Part shown: in pieces, positions 1-5,191 of the stretch
Layout: each line of letters starts with the position of its first letter
Numbering within the stretch: the stretch's first letter is position 1
Assembly: GCA_003649445.1 (NCBI GenBank)
Contig: QMRV01000137.1
Coordinates: 1-5,315 of the forward strand
DNA: 5,315 bases
Direction of reading: 5' to 3'
Source of the DNA: Thermoprotei archaeon
GTDB lineage: Archaea > Thermoproteota > Thermoprotei > Thermofilales > B15-G2
The notes under the pieces: model-generated
What the model saw: the letters and a program-made list of their open reading frames with translations, nothing else
Databases searched by the model: none
What the model was told of the DNA's origin: nothing
Program-made: the position numbers and the translations under genes

Positions 1-877
1 CCCTTACCTGCGGAGTCCCGTAGTCGGCGGCGTTCAGTACCCTCCACGCGACCCTGTAGCCCGTCTTCTTCAGCTCCTGGAGCACTACCCTCCAGGCAGA
101 CCCCGGCTCCTCCTCGGGCAGCAGCGGGCGCTTTCCCCGCTCCCTTATAGGGACGTGTTTTATCCTAGCGCTGAGGATCCCGGGCACCTCCTCCATTACA
201 AACACCTTGGGCCTCGCCTCTTTAATGACCCGGATAAAGTCCATTAGCGGGGCCGCGCGGGGGTCTCTGAGGCTCTGCCGCTTCCCGGCCGGCGAGAACG
301 GCTGGCAGGGGGGACCGCCGGTCACCACGTCTACTTCTCCTGGCCGGAGCCCCGCCTCCTTGAGTATGTCGGACGTCTTGAACTGCGCGATGTCCCCTAG
401 GAGGAACGGTATTTTAGGCCTGTTCGCCTTGAGGTTCAGGTAGGAGTCCCTGGAGATGTCTAGGGCTACGGTCACCTCGAAGCCCTCGAGCTCGAAGCCC
501 AGGTCTAGCCCGTAGGCCCCTGTGAAGAGCGAGACTACAGTCAGCCCGCTGCTGTCCCCGCTAGGCTGCTGCCTGACGGGCTCTACGTCCAGCAGCCTAG
601 TAGACAGCTTAGACCTGTCGAGCCTGAGCCAGTCCTCGTAGACCCTATAGTAGTCCTTGACCACGCCGTCTTTACCCGACTTCTCGAGGAGCTTCTCCGC
701 GTAGTCCAGCGCCTCCGAAAGCGCCTCAGTGTACTTCAAGCCCTGGCCGGCTACAAACAGGTCGATGACTGCTGAGAGGTACGCCCGGGCGTCCCCTAGG
801 CCAAAGCCGGGCCTGCCGTCGAATTTCTTGGTGAACCTCCAGGCCCTTACCTTTAGTTCCTTATACCCCGCCGTCAT
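1..877 (-). CDS. DNA (cytosine-5-)-methyltransferase, partial: C-terminal part beyond the window edge
   Basis: This enzyme transfers a methyl group from S-adenosylmethionine to carbon 5 of cytosine in a specific DNA site, protecting that site from the partner endonuclease. From the ATG at 877 I read 292 codons on the minus strand before the window ends. Seen motifs are SLFTGAYGLDLGF (motif I, about residues 116-128), GGPPCQPFSPAGKR (motif IV, nucleophile Cys191), FVMEEVPGI (motif VI, about 226-234) and LNAADYGTPQVR (motif VIII, 281-292). The target-recognition domain and motifs IX-X lie beyond the edge, so specificity cannot be judged. Motif VI reads EEV where ENV is usual. About 112 mostly helical residues precede motif I, a longer leader than in minimal enzymes such as M.HhaI. 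The start is supported by GGTGAG (883-888) with a 5-nt spacer. The gene overlaps the upstream AbrB-like gene by 17 bp and is probably translationally coupled to it. Confidence 0.95.
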   Translation of the reverse strand, partial: MTAGYKELKVRAWRFTKKFDGRPGFGLGDARAYLSAVIDLFVAGQGLKYTEALSEALDYAEKLLEKSGKDGVVKDYYRVYEDWLRLDRSKLSTRLLDVEPVRQQPSGDSSGLTVVSLFTGAYGLDLGFELEGFEVTVALDISRDSYLNLKANRPKIPFLLGDIAQFKTSDILKEAGLRPGEVDVVTGGPPCQPFSPAGKRQSLRDPRAAPLMDFIRVIKEARPKVFVMEEVPGILSARIKHVPIRERGKRPLLPEEEPGSAWRVVLQELKKTGYRVAWRVLNAADYGTPQVR

Positions 878-1043
878 CTCCTCTCACCTGAGCCTTCCTT
901 ACGACGATGCCCTGCTCGGTCAGGATCCACTCTATCTCGTCGCCGGGCTTCAGCCCGAGTACACGGCGGACAGTCACGGGTATAGTGGTGTACCACCTGC
1001 CCCACACCCTAGTCCTCCCGAGCTCCCTCTCCACAGCATGCAC
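861..1043 (-). CDS. AbrB/SpoVT-type swapped-hairpin DNA-binding protein
   Basis: This 60-residue protein matches the AbrB/SpoVT (MazE-like) family, whose dimers bind DNA as transcription regulators or antitoxins. The diagnostic core is about residues 10-50: RTRVWGRWYTTIPVTVRR, then the turn LGLKPGDEIEW and the strand GIVVRKA. A short acidic-glycine tail (GDDGGV) follows. The start is GTG at 1043. The next in-frame codons upstream offer no ATG, GTG or TTG before a stop, and a TATA-like box about 27-30 bp upstream puts the transcript start almost at the GTG, which implies leaderless translation. The gene is first in an operon with the methyltransferase (17-bp overlap), and the endonuclease is transcribed divergently. 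I infer that it regulates the R-M locus, replacing the helix-turn-helix controller protein of many such systems. It might instead be an antitoxin-like orphan; no toxin partner is visible. Confidence 0.85.
   Translation of the reverse strand: MHAVERELGRTRVWGRWYTTIPVTVRRVLGLKPGDEIEWILTEQGIVVRKAQVRGDDGGV
883..888 (-). promoter_or_regulatory. Shine-Dalgarno site of the methyltransferase gene
   Basis: On the minus strand GGTGAG lies 5 nt before the ATG at 877, inside the last codons of the AbrB-like gene. It matches the archaeal 16S rRNA tail and fixes the methyltransferase start as an internal operon gene. Confidence 0.75.
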
Positions 1044-1064
1044 CTCTACATGTACTTTTACATG
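1037..1064. repeat. Three CATG motifs at 12-bp spacing, candidate operator
   Basis: CATG begins at 1037, 1049 and 1061, so the phase is exactly 12 bp. The three units resemble each other beyond the core (GCATGCAC, ACATGTAC, ACATGCTA), and the middle copy contains the palindrome TACATGTA. The array covers the AbrB-like gene's start codon and predicted transcription start, just downstream of its TATA box. A protein bound here would block that transcript. Autoregulation is inferred from position only. Confidence 0.5.
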
Positions 1065-1069
1065 CTACC

Positions 1070-1080
1070 CTTTTTAACCT
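1070..1080 (-). promoter_or_regulatory. Archaeal promoter (TATA box) for the AbrB-methyltransferase operon
   Basis: Read on the minus strand, AGGTTAAAAAGGG is an A/T-rich TATA-like element. It lies about 27-30 bp upstream of the GTG at 1043, the distance expected if transcription starts at or next to the start codon. No Shine-Dalgarno site precedes that GTG. Confidence 0.5.
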
Positions 1081-1168
1081 TACGTTCACAAAACCGCCCT
1101 ATCTACAGGCCTTAAGGCACTAGCTGCACACCAGTATAGGATAGCATGTCTAGTTAGGCACCTTTTAT

Positions 1169-1199
1169 TAAGGTTTATATCCCATACGGAATATAAGTA
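1169..1199 (+). promoter_or_regulatory. Promoter region of the endonuclease gene
   Basis: TTTATAT at 1174-1180, preceded by AAGG, is a good archaeal TATA box and predicts a transcript start near 1200-1206, about 20 nt before the ATG. A second candidate, ATATAAG at 1191-1197, would give an almost leaderless mRNA. GGGAG at 1214-1218 could act as a weak ribosome site. The remainder of the divergent intergenic region (about 1081-1168) shows nothing else clear. Confidence 0.5.
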
Positions 1200-1224
1200 T
1201 CTGTAGAGGCCTCGGGAGATACAT

Positions 1225-1953
1225 ATGCTCGTGCCCCCTTCCCCCGAACAAAAGCTCAGGGCAGGGCTGAAGTACCTGCTAGACTTCTCTAGGAGGGCAA
1301 AGGAGCTCGTCGAGAAAATATCTGTAGAAAACTTGCTCGAGGAGGGCGGTATAAACCCCTATATTGTCGCCTCATTGGGGCTAAAAGACCTCAAGGAAGT
1401 CGTAAGGCTTTTCGTCTACAGGAGGGTCGAGAGGTCTCTGGGGACGTCCTTCGGCAACGTCATAGAGAAAGTGTTCCGGGCGTTCGCTGGGGGCATCTCA
1501 GGTAAACAAGCGAAGAAACTCTACGGGCAGTGGATAGAGTGGTGGGACGTAGTAGTACCGCAGGAAAAAATAGTCATCTCAATTAAGAGCGGGCCGGCCG
1601 ATATGGACGCCGACCAAGTAAGGTATTTCGCGCAGAAAGCCCGGGAGGCCGAAGGCCACGGCTTCAGACCCCTACTCGTGATCACTTATGGTAAAGCGGC
1701 GTTCAGCGTAATAGAGAGCACACTGCGGGCGGAGAAGCTCCCCCCAGAGAAGTACTTGAGGGTCGGGAGGGAGGCCATCAAAGAGCTATTAGGCTCAGAA
1801 GACTACTACATAAAGCTGATAGAGGAGCTCAGAAAGAAGACAGGCGGAGTAGACATCTTCGAGCTCATAGAAAAGAAAGTAGACGAGCTCGTCGACGAAC
1901 TAAAGAAAAGAGGCTTCAACACAGTAGAAGACATTCTGCTCGGCGTCACTTAA
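1225..1953 (+). CDS. Type II restriction endonuclease, PD-(D/E)XK superfamily (IKSGP-type)
   Basis: This 242-residue protein is likely the DNA-cleaving partner of the adjacent cytosine methyltransferase. It shows the layout of a group of type II endonucleases with an IKSGP catalytic strand: INPYIVASLG near 43-52, the helix SLGTSFGNVIEKV (71-83, candidate acidic residue Glu81), WWDVVV with candidate metal-binding Asp108, then VISIKSGP (117-124) with Lys121. The usual Asp/Glu two residues before the lysine is Ser119. I recall relatives with QIK or SVK here, so this need not mean loss of activity. A later stretch, VGREAIKELLG then YYIKLIEEL (about 180-202), fits the C-terminal part of that group. 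The C-terminus (about 205-240) is a charged, probably coiled helix. The gene is divergent from the methyltransferase operon. The exact family and cut site are not determined. Confidence 0.8.
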   Translation: MLVPPSPEQKLRAGLKYLLDFSRRAKELVEKISVENLLEEGGINPYIVASLGLKDLKEVVRLFVYRRVERSLGTSFGNVIEKVFRAFAGGISGKQAKKLYGQWIEWWDVVVPQEKIVISIKSGPADMDADQVRYFAQKAREAEGHGFRPLLVITYGKAAFSVIESTLRAEKLPPEKYLRVGREAIKELLGSEDYYIKLIEELRKKTGGVDIFELIEKKVDELVDELKKRGFNTVEDILLGVT

Positions 1954-1963
1954 TCAAATTCTA

Positions 1964-1969
1964 TTTTTT
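1964..1969 (+). terminator. Oligo-T terminator of the endonuclease gene
   Basis: A run of six T residues (CTATTTTTTC) starts 11 nt after the TAA stop, the usual form of an archaeal terminator. No hairpin is needed or seen. Confidence 0.55.
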
Positions 1970-2041
1970 CATTCTTAGTAGTCTGCGCTATTTTAACTGT
2001 ACAACACCTTACTACCTGTAAAACTAACCAGGAGCTTCGGG

Positions 2042-2063
2042 GCGAAAGGTTTAAATAATACTA
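2042..2063 (+). promoter_or_regulatory. Strong archaeal promoter (BRE plus TATA) of the ATPase operon
   Basis: A purine-rich BRE-like GCGAAAGG (2042-2049) directly precedes TTTAAATA (2050-2057). The expected start, 25-30 bp downstream, falls at about 2078-2085, only a few nt before the ATG at 2088. No Shine-Dalgarno site is present, so the message is probably leaderless or nearly so. Its TTTAAATAATACTA core recurs exactly at 5028-5041. Confidence 0.7.
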
Positions 2064-2087
2064 AGTAATAAATAAGACGAGACCTTT

Positions 2088-3671
2088 ATGAGTCTTGAAG
2101 GACTTGAAAAAAATGACGCTGTATACTATATGGTCTCGGAGTACTTAAAAAAGCTTATCGTAAGTTACCGTTTTCTAGAAAAACCCCCTGAGCCCCCACT
2201 AATAGTGGACACCCCTCTCTTCCACGATGTACTTAGGTGGCTTGACAAAGGGTTTTTTGTAATAGAGGGGGCGTATGGCGTAGGAAAGAGTTCCTTTGGT
2301 GCACTGTTTTACCACACATCAATGAGAACAAAGGCCTTCTCTGCCACCTATATAAGACTCGGGTTACTGCGAGATCTATTCGAGGGGAGACGGCTACCCT
2401 CACCCCAGGAACTTGAGAAGATAATCAATAGAACTATAATCAATCCTATGGGAGTGAAGAGAGAACTACCTGAGACTACAGCTGTTCTATCAACTCTCCA
2501 AGAGACAGCAGAAGTAGATGACTTGGAGGAAGGCTTAAAGCAGATATTACAAGGACTCGGGCGGAAAAATTATTTCGTAGTATTAGATGAGTCCGACGAA
2601 ATATTGGGAGGGGAAGGCTACGAAGAAATACTGATTAATCTCGCAAGGGTCGCAAGAAGGCTCCACGACGACGGACTCCCCTTCCTTAAAATAATCGTTT
2701 TAGTACCTGACACTCCCACTGCATACGGGCCTAGACCTTACCTACTAATAAGGAGAAGACTTGAAGAGGACGACCCGTTCATGAGGAGAGTCTACGCGTA
2801 CTCTGAGTTCAGGGTCATGGATAGTCTAGGATTAGGAGAACTGGAACGTTTAGCTGTTGAATGCTTGAGGAGGCTAGGGGCACCTCCCTCTGTCAGGAAA
2901 GCCATTCGCTATGTAAGGAGCTTCAGAAAATATCTTGGCTTAGTCGCCAGAAGGGGCACCTCGAGAAGCAGAGTCTTAAGAGTGACAGACCTTGTGTCTA
3001 CTCTAGCTGCCCTTTTGGTTAAGGACGCCTCAGATATAAAAGGAGTTAGGGACGCTCTTTCAAACGTCGAGCCAAGTGATATTGCGCATGCAGTGAAGAC
3101 TGCTATCAATATAACTGCTGAGAAAATGTCCTTCGAGGAACGAGAAATATACTTCGGCAACTACGCTCCCTCAAGCGTTGAGGATTGGAGCAGGGCTCTT
3201 TTCACACTGCTTTCCGCTCTTTCCAGGAATCTCTCAAACAAGGGCTATAGTGTACGGGGGCCTCTACTCAGATCCGAACGCAGGGGATTTGTGATCCATG
3301 ACCTTGTAGTCGACGGGACGACAATATCGTATTGGCTAAGGCTCACTGGACTTACTAAGGAGTCGGTCTCTTGGATTGAGAGAATTTTATCTCCTACGCC
3401 AGAAACTAAAAACACTAAGAAGAGGCGCGCCGAGAAAGTTAATGTAGTGTGTATACTTCCTCTTAATGTTAAATCAGCGTTCGCTGCGGCTATACCATTC
3501 AATTATGAACAGGTAATATTAAACGAAGATGAACTGTTCTCTGTGTTTAAAGCGAGAGCAGCACAGGGGGCAGACTACGCGAGGTATCTCTCAGATGATG
3601 AACGCTTTTTCTACGCTTCCGCTTTATCAAGAGTAGAAGAAGCAACATTAAAGGTGATTAAAAGTGACTAG
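2088..3671 (+). CDS. P-loop (AAA+/ORC-like) ATPase of unknown system
   Basis: This 527-residue protein is a predicted soluble ATPase. Walker A is GAYGVGKSS (61-69, Lys67 for phosphate) and Walker B is FVVLDESDE (163-171, Asp167 for magnesium, Glu168 catalytic). A further strand, KIIVLVPDT (201-209), fits the sensor-1 position. Residues 1-58 form a helical lead-in, and 245-380 look helical, as in the lid and winged-helix parts of ORC/Cdc6-like or BrxD-like ATPases. Residues about 385-495 seem to be a separate alpha/beta domain (HDLVVDG, ISYWLRLTG, VNVVCILPLN, QVILNEDELF) that might be a degenerate nuclease-like fold. There is no signal peptide or membrane segment. It heads a two-gene operon with the 388-residue protein (8-bp overlap), so the two probably act together. 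GC content is clearly lower than in the R-M genes to the left. I cannot name the family. An energy-using DNA-associated role in defence or element maintenance is inference. Confidence 0.85.
   Translation: MSLEGLEKNDAVYYMVSEYLKKLIVSYRFLEKPPEPPLIVDTPLFHDVLRWLDKGFFVIEGAYGVGKSSFGALFYHTSMRTKAFSATYIRLGLLRDLFEGRRLPSPQELEKIINRTIINPMGVKRELPETTAVLSTLQETAEVDDLEEGLKQILQGLGRKNYFVVLDESDEILGGEGYEEILINLARVARRLHDDGLPFLKIIVLVPDTPTAYGPRPYLLIRRRLEEDDPFMRRVYAYSEFRVMDSLGLGELERLAVECLRRLGAPPSVRKAIRYVRSFRKYLGLVARRGTSRSRVLRVTDLVSTLAALLVKDASDIKGVRDALSNVEPSDIAHAVKTAINITAEKMSFEEREIYFGNYAPSSVEDWSRALFTLLSALSRNLSNKGYSVRGPLLRSERRGFVIHDLVVDGTTISYWLRLTGLTKESVSWIERILSPTPETKNTKKRRAEKVNVVCILPLNVKSAFAAAIPFNYEQVILNEDELFSVFKARAAQGADYARYLSDDERFFYASALSRVEEATLKVIKSD
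3653..3658 (+). promoter_or_regulatory. Shine-Dalgarno site deciding the GTG start of the second operon gene
   Basis: GGTGAT lies 5 nt upstream of the GTG at 3664, within the last codons of the ATPase gene. The sequence and spacing match those in front of the methyltransferase. It supports the GTG start and translational coupling across the 8-bp overlap. Confidence 0.7.
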
Positions 3672-4830
3672 CAAAAATAAACTCGCAGAATCTATACTAA
3701 GGTTGTACTTCACACCCTTTTTGATAGATAAGGGCACTAACTACATTAAGTTCTATAGACATTATTTAAAAATAAAGGAGTGGAGCCCAAGGACGTATGA
3801 AAAAGGACTAGACGAATACTTCAGAAAAATACTCCCAGACTTTGTCCTAGCTACTCCTGCTGAGGTTCAGGTGACTCTTACACTGTATTTACTATTACGT
3901 GGGAAGGTGACCTTAGACCCCAGCTCTAAATTGTATGACGAAGCGGAAAAGATTAAGGAATCGTGGCCTAGAAAACCGCTGGATCTTGTAGACTATTACC
4001 ACACGTTAGCCTCACTTCTAGTATCTTCAGGGGAAGTTAAGATACACAGCTTTTCTCCAGGAGTTTTTAGCGCCCTGAAGAGGCTATCTAAGGAGCAGGG
4101 TGTGGAAGTAGCTCTTGAATCTATAGATATTGTCGGCACAAGAACTGTTGAAAAAGTACTCGCCGTGCTCGCGAATAGGTACAAGTGGCTTTCACTATAC
4201 TCTATACAAAGGTTCCTTATCCCATCATTTTTTCTAGGACTTGAAGAATACCTTTCCCTAGTTAGGGGGGTCAAGAAGAAGTCCCCAAAGACCAAAAAAC
4301 CTATTCTCAGTGCTAGTAAGGTAATATCGTCTTGGGCTGCCCGTTTAATAGATTTTATTATGGGCATGGGGGCTTTAGGCATAGACGCATATGGACATTT
4401 AGCTTCGTACGAGTACTTGAGGAGAAAGACGTGGAAGAAAAGGGCCCCAGGAAAAGAGGAAATCCCGGCGGTGAGGATAACGCTCGCAGGGATATACATA
4501 AAAAAGGCACTTGAAGAGAATAGAGGGGAGGACTTCGACTACATTTACTTAGAACTCGAGCCCCCCTTTAAAGCATACCGCTATGTCATAAGAAGATTAA
4601 AAAGTTTACTAAGAGAAGTCTTTCAACATCCCTATGGTTTTCCCTTAATAGACATAGCTTGCGAAGCTGCCGAAACACTAGATATAAGACTACCAGGCCT
4701 CACTTCCTCCGAGCTTACGAAGATTCTTGCATCTGACATAGCTAATATGTTAGTAATATTAGCAGGATACAATATAGTCAACGCTGATTTAAGACTCCTC
4801 CTCGAACGAGGAAGACTAAAAGTCTTTTAG
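3664..4830 (+). CDS. Unrecognised helical protein, partner of the ATPase
   Basis: I do not recognise this 388-residue protein. It is basic and mostly helical, with many Leu, Tyr, Lys and Arg residues and no signal peptide. Hydrophobic stretches such as 183-200 and 225-240 are interrupted by charged residues and fit buried helices better than membrane spans. There appears to be an N-terminal part (1-200) ending in TRTVEKVLAVLANRYKWL (159-176), which could be a DNA-binding helical unit. A lysine-rich linker KKKSPKTKK (204-212) follows, and a C-terminal part ends in helices and GRLKVF, resembling a winged-helix end. No catalytic motif stands out. The GTG start is supported by GGTGAT with a 5-nt spacer and by the 8-bp overlap with the ATPase gene. 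Being co-translated, it is probably the ATPase's effector, adaptor or DNA-recognition subunit; this is inference. Confidence 0.8.
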   Translation: MTSKNKLAESILRLYFTPFLIDKGTNYIKFYRHYLKIKEWSPRTYEKGLDEYFRKILPDFVLATPAEVQVTLTLYLLLRGKVTLDPSSKLYDEAEKIKESWPRKPLDLVDYYHTLASLLVSSGEVKIHSFSPGVFSALKRLSKEQGVEVALESIDIVGTRTVEKVLAVLANRYKWLSLYSIQRFLIPSFFLGLEEYLSLVRGVKKKSPKTKKPILSASKVISSWAARLIDFIMGMGALGIDAYGHLASYEYLRRKTWKKRAPGKEEIPAVRITLAGIYIKKALEENRGEDFDYIYLELEPPFKAYRYVIRRLKSLLREVFQHPYGFPLIDIACEAAETLDIRLPGLTSSELTKILASDIANMLVILAGYNIVNADLRLLLERGRLKVF

Positions 4831-4836
4831 GAGGAG
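4795..4836 (+). repeat. Nested inverted repeats at the operon end
   Basis: CTCCTCCT (4795-4802) is complementary to AGGAGGAG (4829-4836). Inside lies a second small hairpin, AGACT-AAA-AGTCT (4813-4825), followed by TTTT. The structure spans the last codons and stop of the second operon gene and ends just before the guide RNA. It could help end the mRNA or release the RNA from a joint transcript. Confidence 0.35.
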
Positions 4837-4923
4837 GGGGTCGCCGGGGCGATGAAAACATGATGAAGGCGTGGCAGGCGCTGAACAATGACGAGTTCGG
4901 GCTAGGCTGAGCCCCGGCTCCCC
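4837..4923 (+). repeat. GC-rich inverted repeat enclosing the guide RNA
   Basis: GCCGGGGC (4843-4850) pairs perfectly with GCCCCGGC (4911-4918). After a small asymmetric TC/T loop, GGGG (4837-4840) pairs with CCCC (4920-4923). Together they give about 12 bp closing the RNA gene and bringing box C near box D. It may be a precursor stem for processing or a stabilising clamp. Confidence 0.55.
4855..4915 (+). ncRNA. C/D box guide RNA (archaeal sRNA) for 2'-O-methylation
   Basis: Boxes occur in the full archaeal order: C ATGATGA (4860-4866), a 14-nt interval, D' CTGA (4881-4884), a 3-nt spacer, C' ATGACGA (4888-4894, one base off RTGATGA), a 12-nt guide, then D CTGA (4907-4910). The near-12-nt guide intervals and the short D'-C' spacer are typical of archaeal sRNAs that assemble with L7Ae, Nop5 and fibrillarin. 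By the fifth-base rule, the D guide would methylate the G of a target reading CCUAGCCCGAAC (its fifth base), and the D' guide the U of CGCCUGCCACGC (fifth base). I cannot assign these targets with certainty. The second contains CUGCCAC, which looks like a tRNA-Gly(GCC) anticodon loop. The mature ends are estimates. No separate promoter is clear, so it may be cut from the operon transcript. It is GC-rich, unlike its flanks. Confidence 0.82.
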
Positions 4924-5027
4924 ATTTATCTAATTATACAGAATTTTATAAGCTTTTAATCCGATATTTCGCTACATTTTCTTACCCTAAGTTTTTCTTG
5001 GTACAATAGTACTCTCTCATTTAACTC

Positions 5028-5041
5028 TTTAAATAATACTA
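5028..5041 (+). promoter_or_regulatory. Orphan TATA-type promoter, copy of the ATPase promoter core
   Basis: TTTAAATAATACTA matches positions 2050-2063 of the ATPase promoter exactly, followed in both by AGT within two bases. A transcript would start near 5055-5060 and run through the hairpin region towards the tRNA fragment. No gene of useful size follows. Confidence 0.4.
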
Positions 5042-5104
5042 GTGCAGATAATTACTCTGGTTCAGTTGTTTTGCTGTGAACTCTAGTGTTGTATTTCGCA
5101 TGGA

Positions 5105-5126
5105 GTATTATCAGCGTGTATAATAC
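5105..5126 (+). repeat. 7-bp hairpin, 8-nt loop
   Basis: GTATTAT (5105-5111) and ATAATAC (5120-5126) are perfect inverted repeats around an 8-nt loop. It may be part of a small RNA or a protein-binding site near the attachment site. Confidence 0.4.
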
Positions 5127-5138
5127 GCCCCTAGACTC

Positions 5139-5173
5139 AAGTTGTATCGCCTAAGTTGTCTTCATGCAACTTA
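5139..5173. repeat. Repeated AAGTTGT motifs next to the attachment core
   Basis: AAGTTGT occurs at 5139-5145 and again 14 bp later at 5153-5159. The inverse, CAACTTA (5167-5173), pairs with TAAGTTG (5152-5158) around an 8-nt loop. The cluster ends about 19 bp left of the tRNA-derived core, where arm-type integrase sites often lie. That role is inferred. Confidence 0.35.
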
Positions 5174-5191
5174 ATTTACATAGAGTAGAGA

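Larger units (their letters stand above)
4924..5191. other. AT-rich non-coding stretch left of the tRNA scar
   Basis: I find no convincing gene here; the only ATG-led frame after the orphan promoter is seven codons long (from 5100). What it does hold is an isolated TATA-type promoter (5028-5041), three small hairpins (5060-5081, 5105-5126 and 5152-5173) and recurring GTTGT motifs. T runs near 4974-4982 and 4991-4998 could end transcripts from the left. Confidence 0.6.

Noticed and set aside
207..443. Plus-strand open frame opposite the methyltransferase
   Set aside because: It lies wholly within the methyltransferase on the other strand, has a low-complexity translation and no promoter or ribosome site.
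729..1115. Plus-strand open frame across the AbrB-like gene
   Set aside because: It runs antisense to two overlapping real genes and is Pro/Ser/Tyr-rich without family resemblance, so it is a GC-driven shadow.
3996..4499. 167-codon minus-strand open frame inside the 388-residue gene
   Set aside because: It has no recognisable motif, promoter or ribosome site, and the plus-strand gene has clear operon signals.
4332..4514. 60-codon plus-strand frame inside the 388-residue gene
   Set aside because: It is an out-of-frame shadow with a Gly/Arg-rich, unlikely protein.
4849..4855. GCGATGA as box C of the guide RNA
   Set aside because: It would leave 25 nt before box D', twice the usual interval; ATGATGA at 4860-4866 is exact and better spaced.
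4911..4923. GCCCCGG at 4911-4917 as the 5' acceptor strand of an intron-containing tRNA-Thr
   Set aside because: It complements the acceptor strand at 5227-5233, but no U8, D arm or 5' anticodon strand follows. The match is better explained by the guide RNA's closing stem.
5100..5123. Seven-codon reading frame after the orphan promoter
   Set aside because: It is too short to support and has no ribosome site; it overlaps a perfect hairpin.
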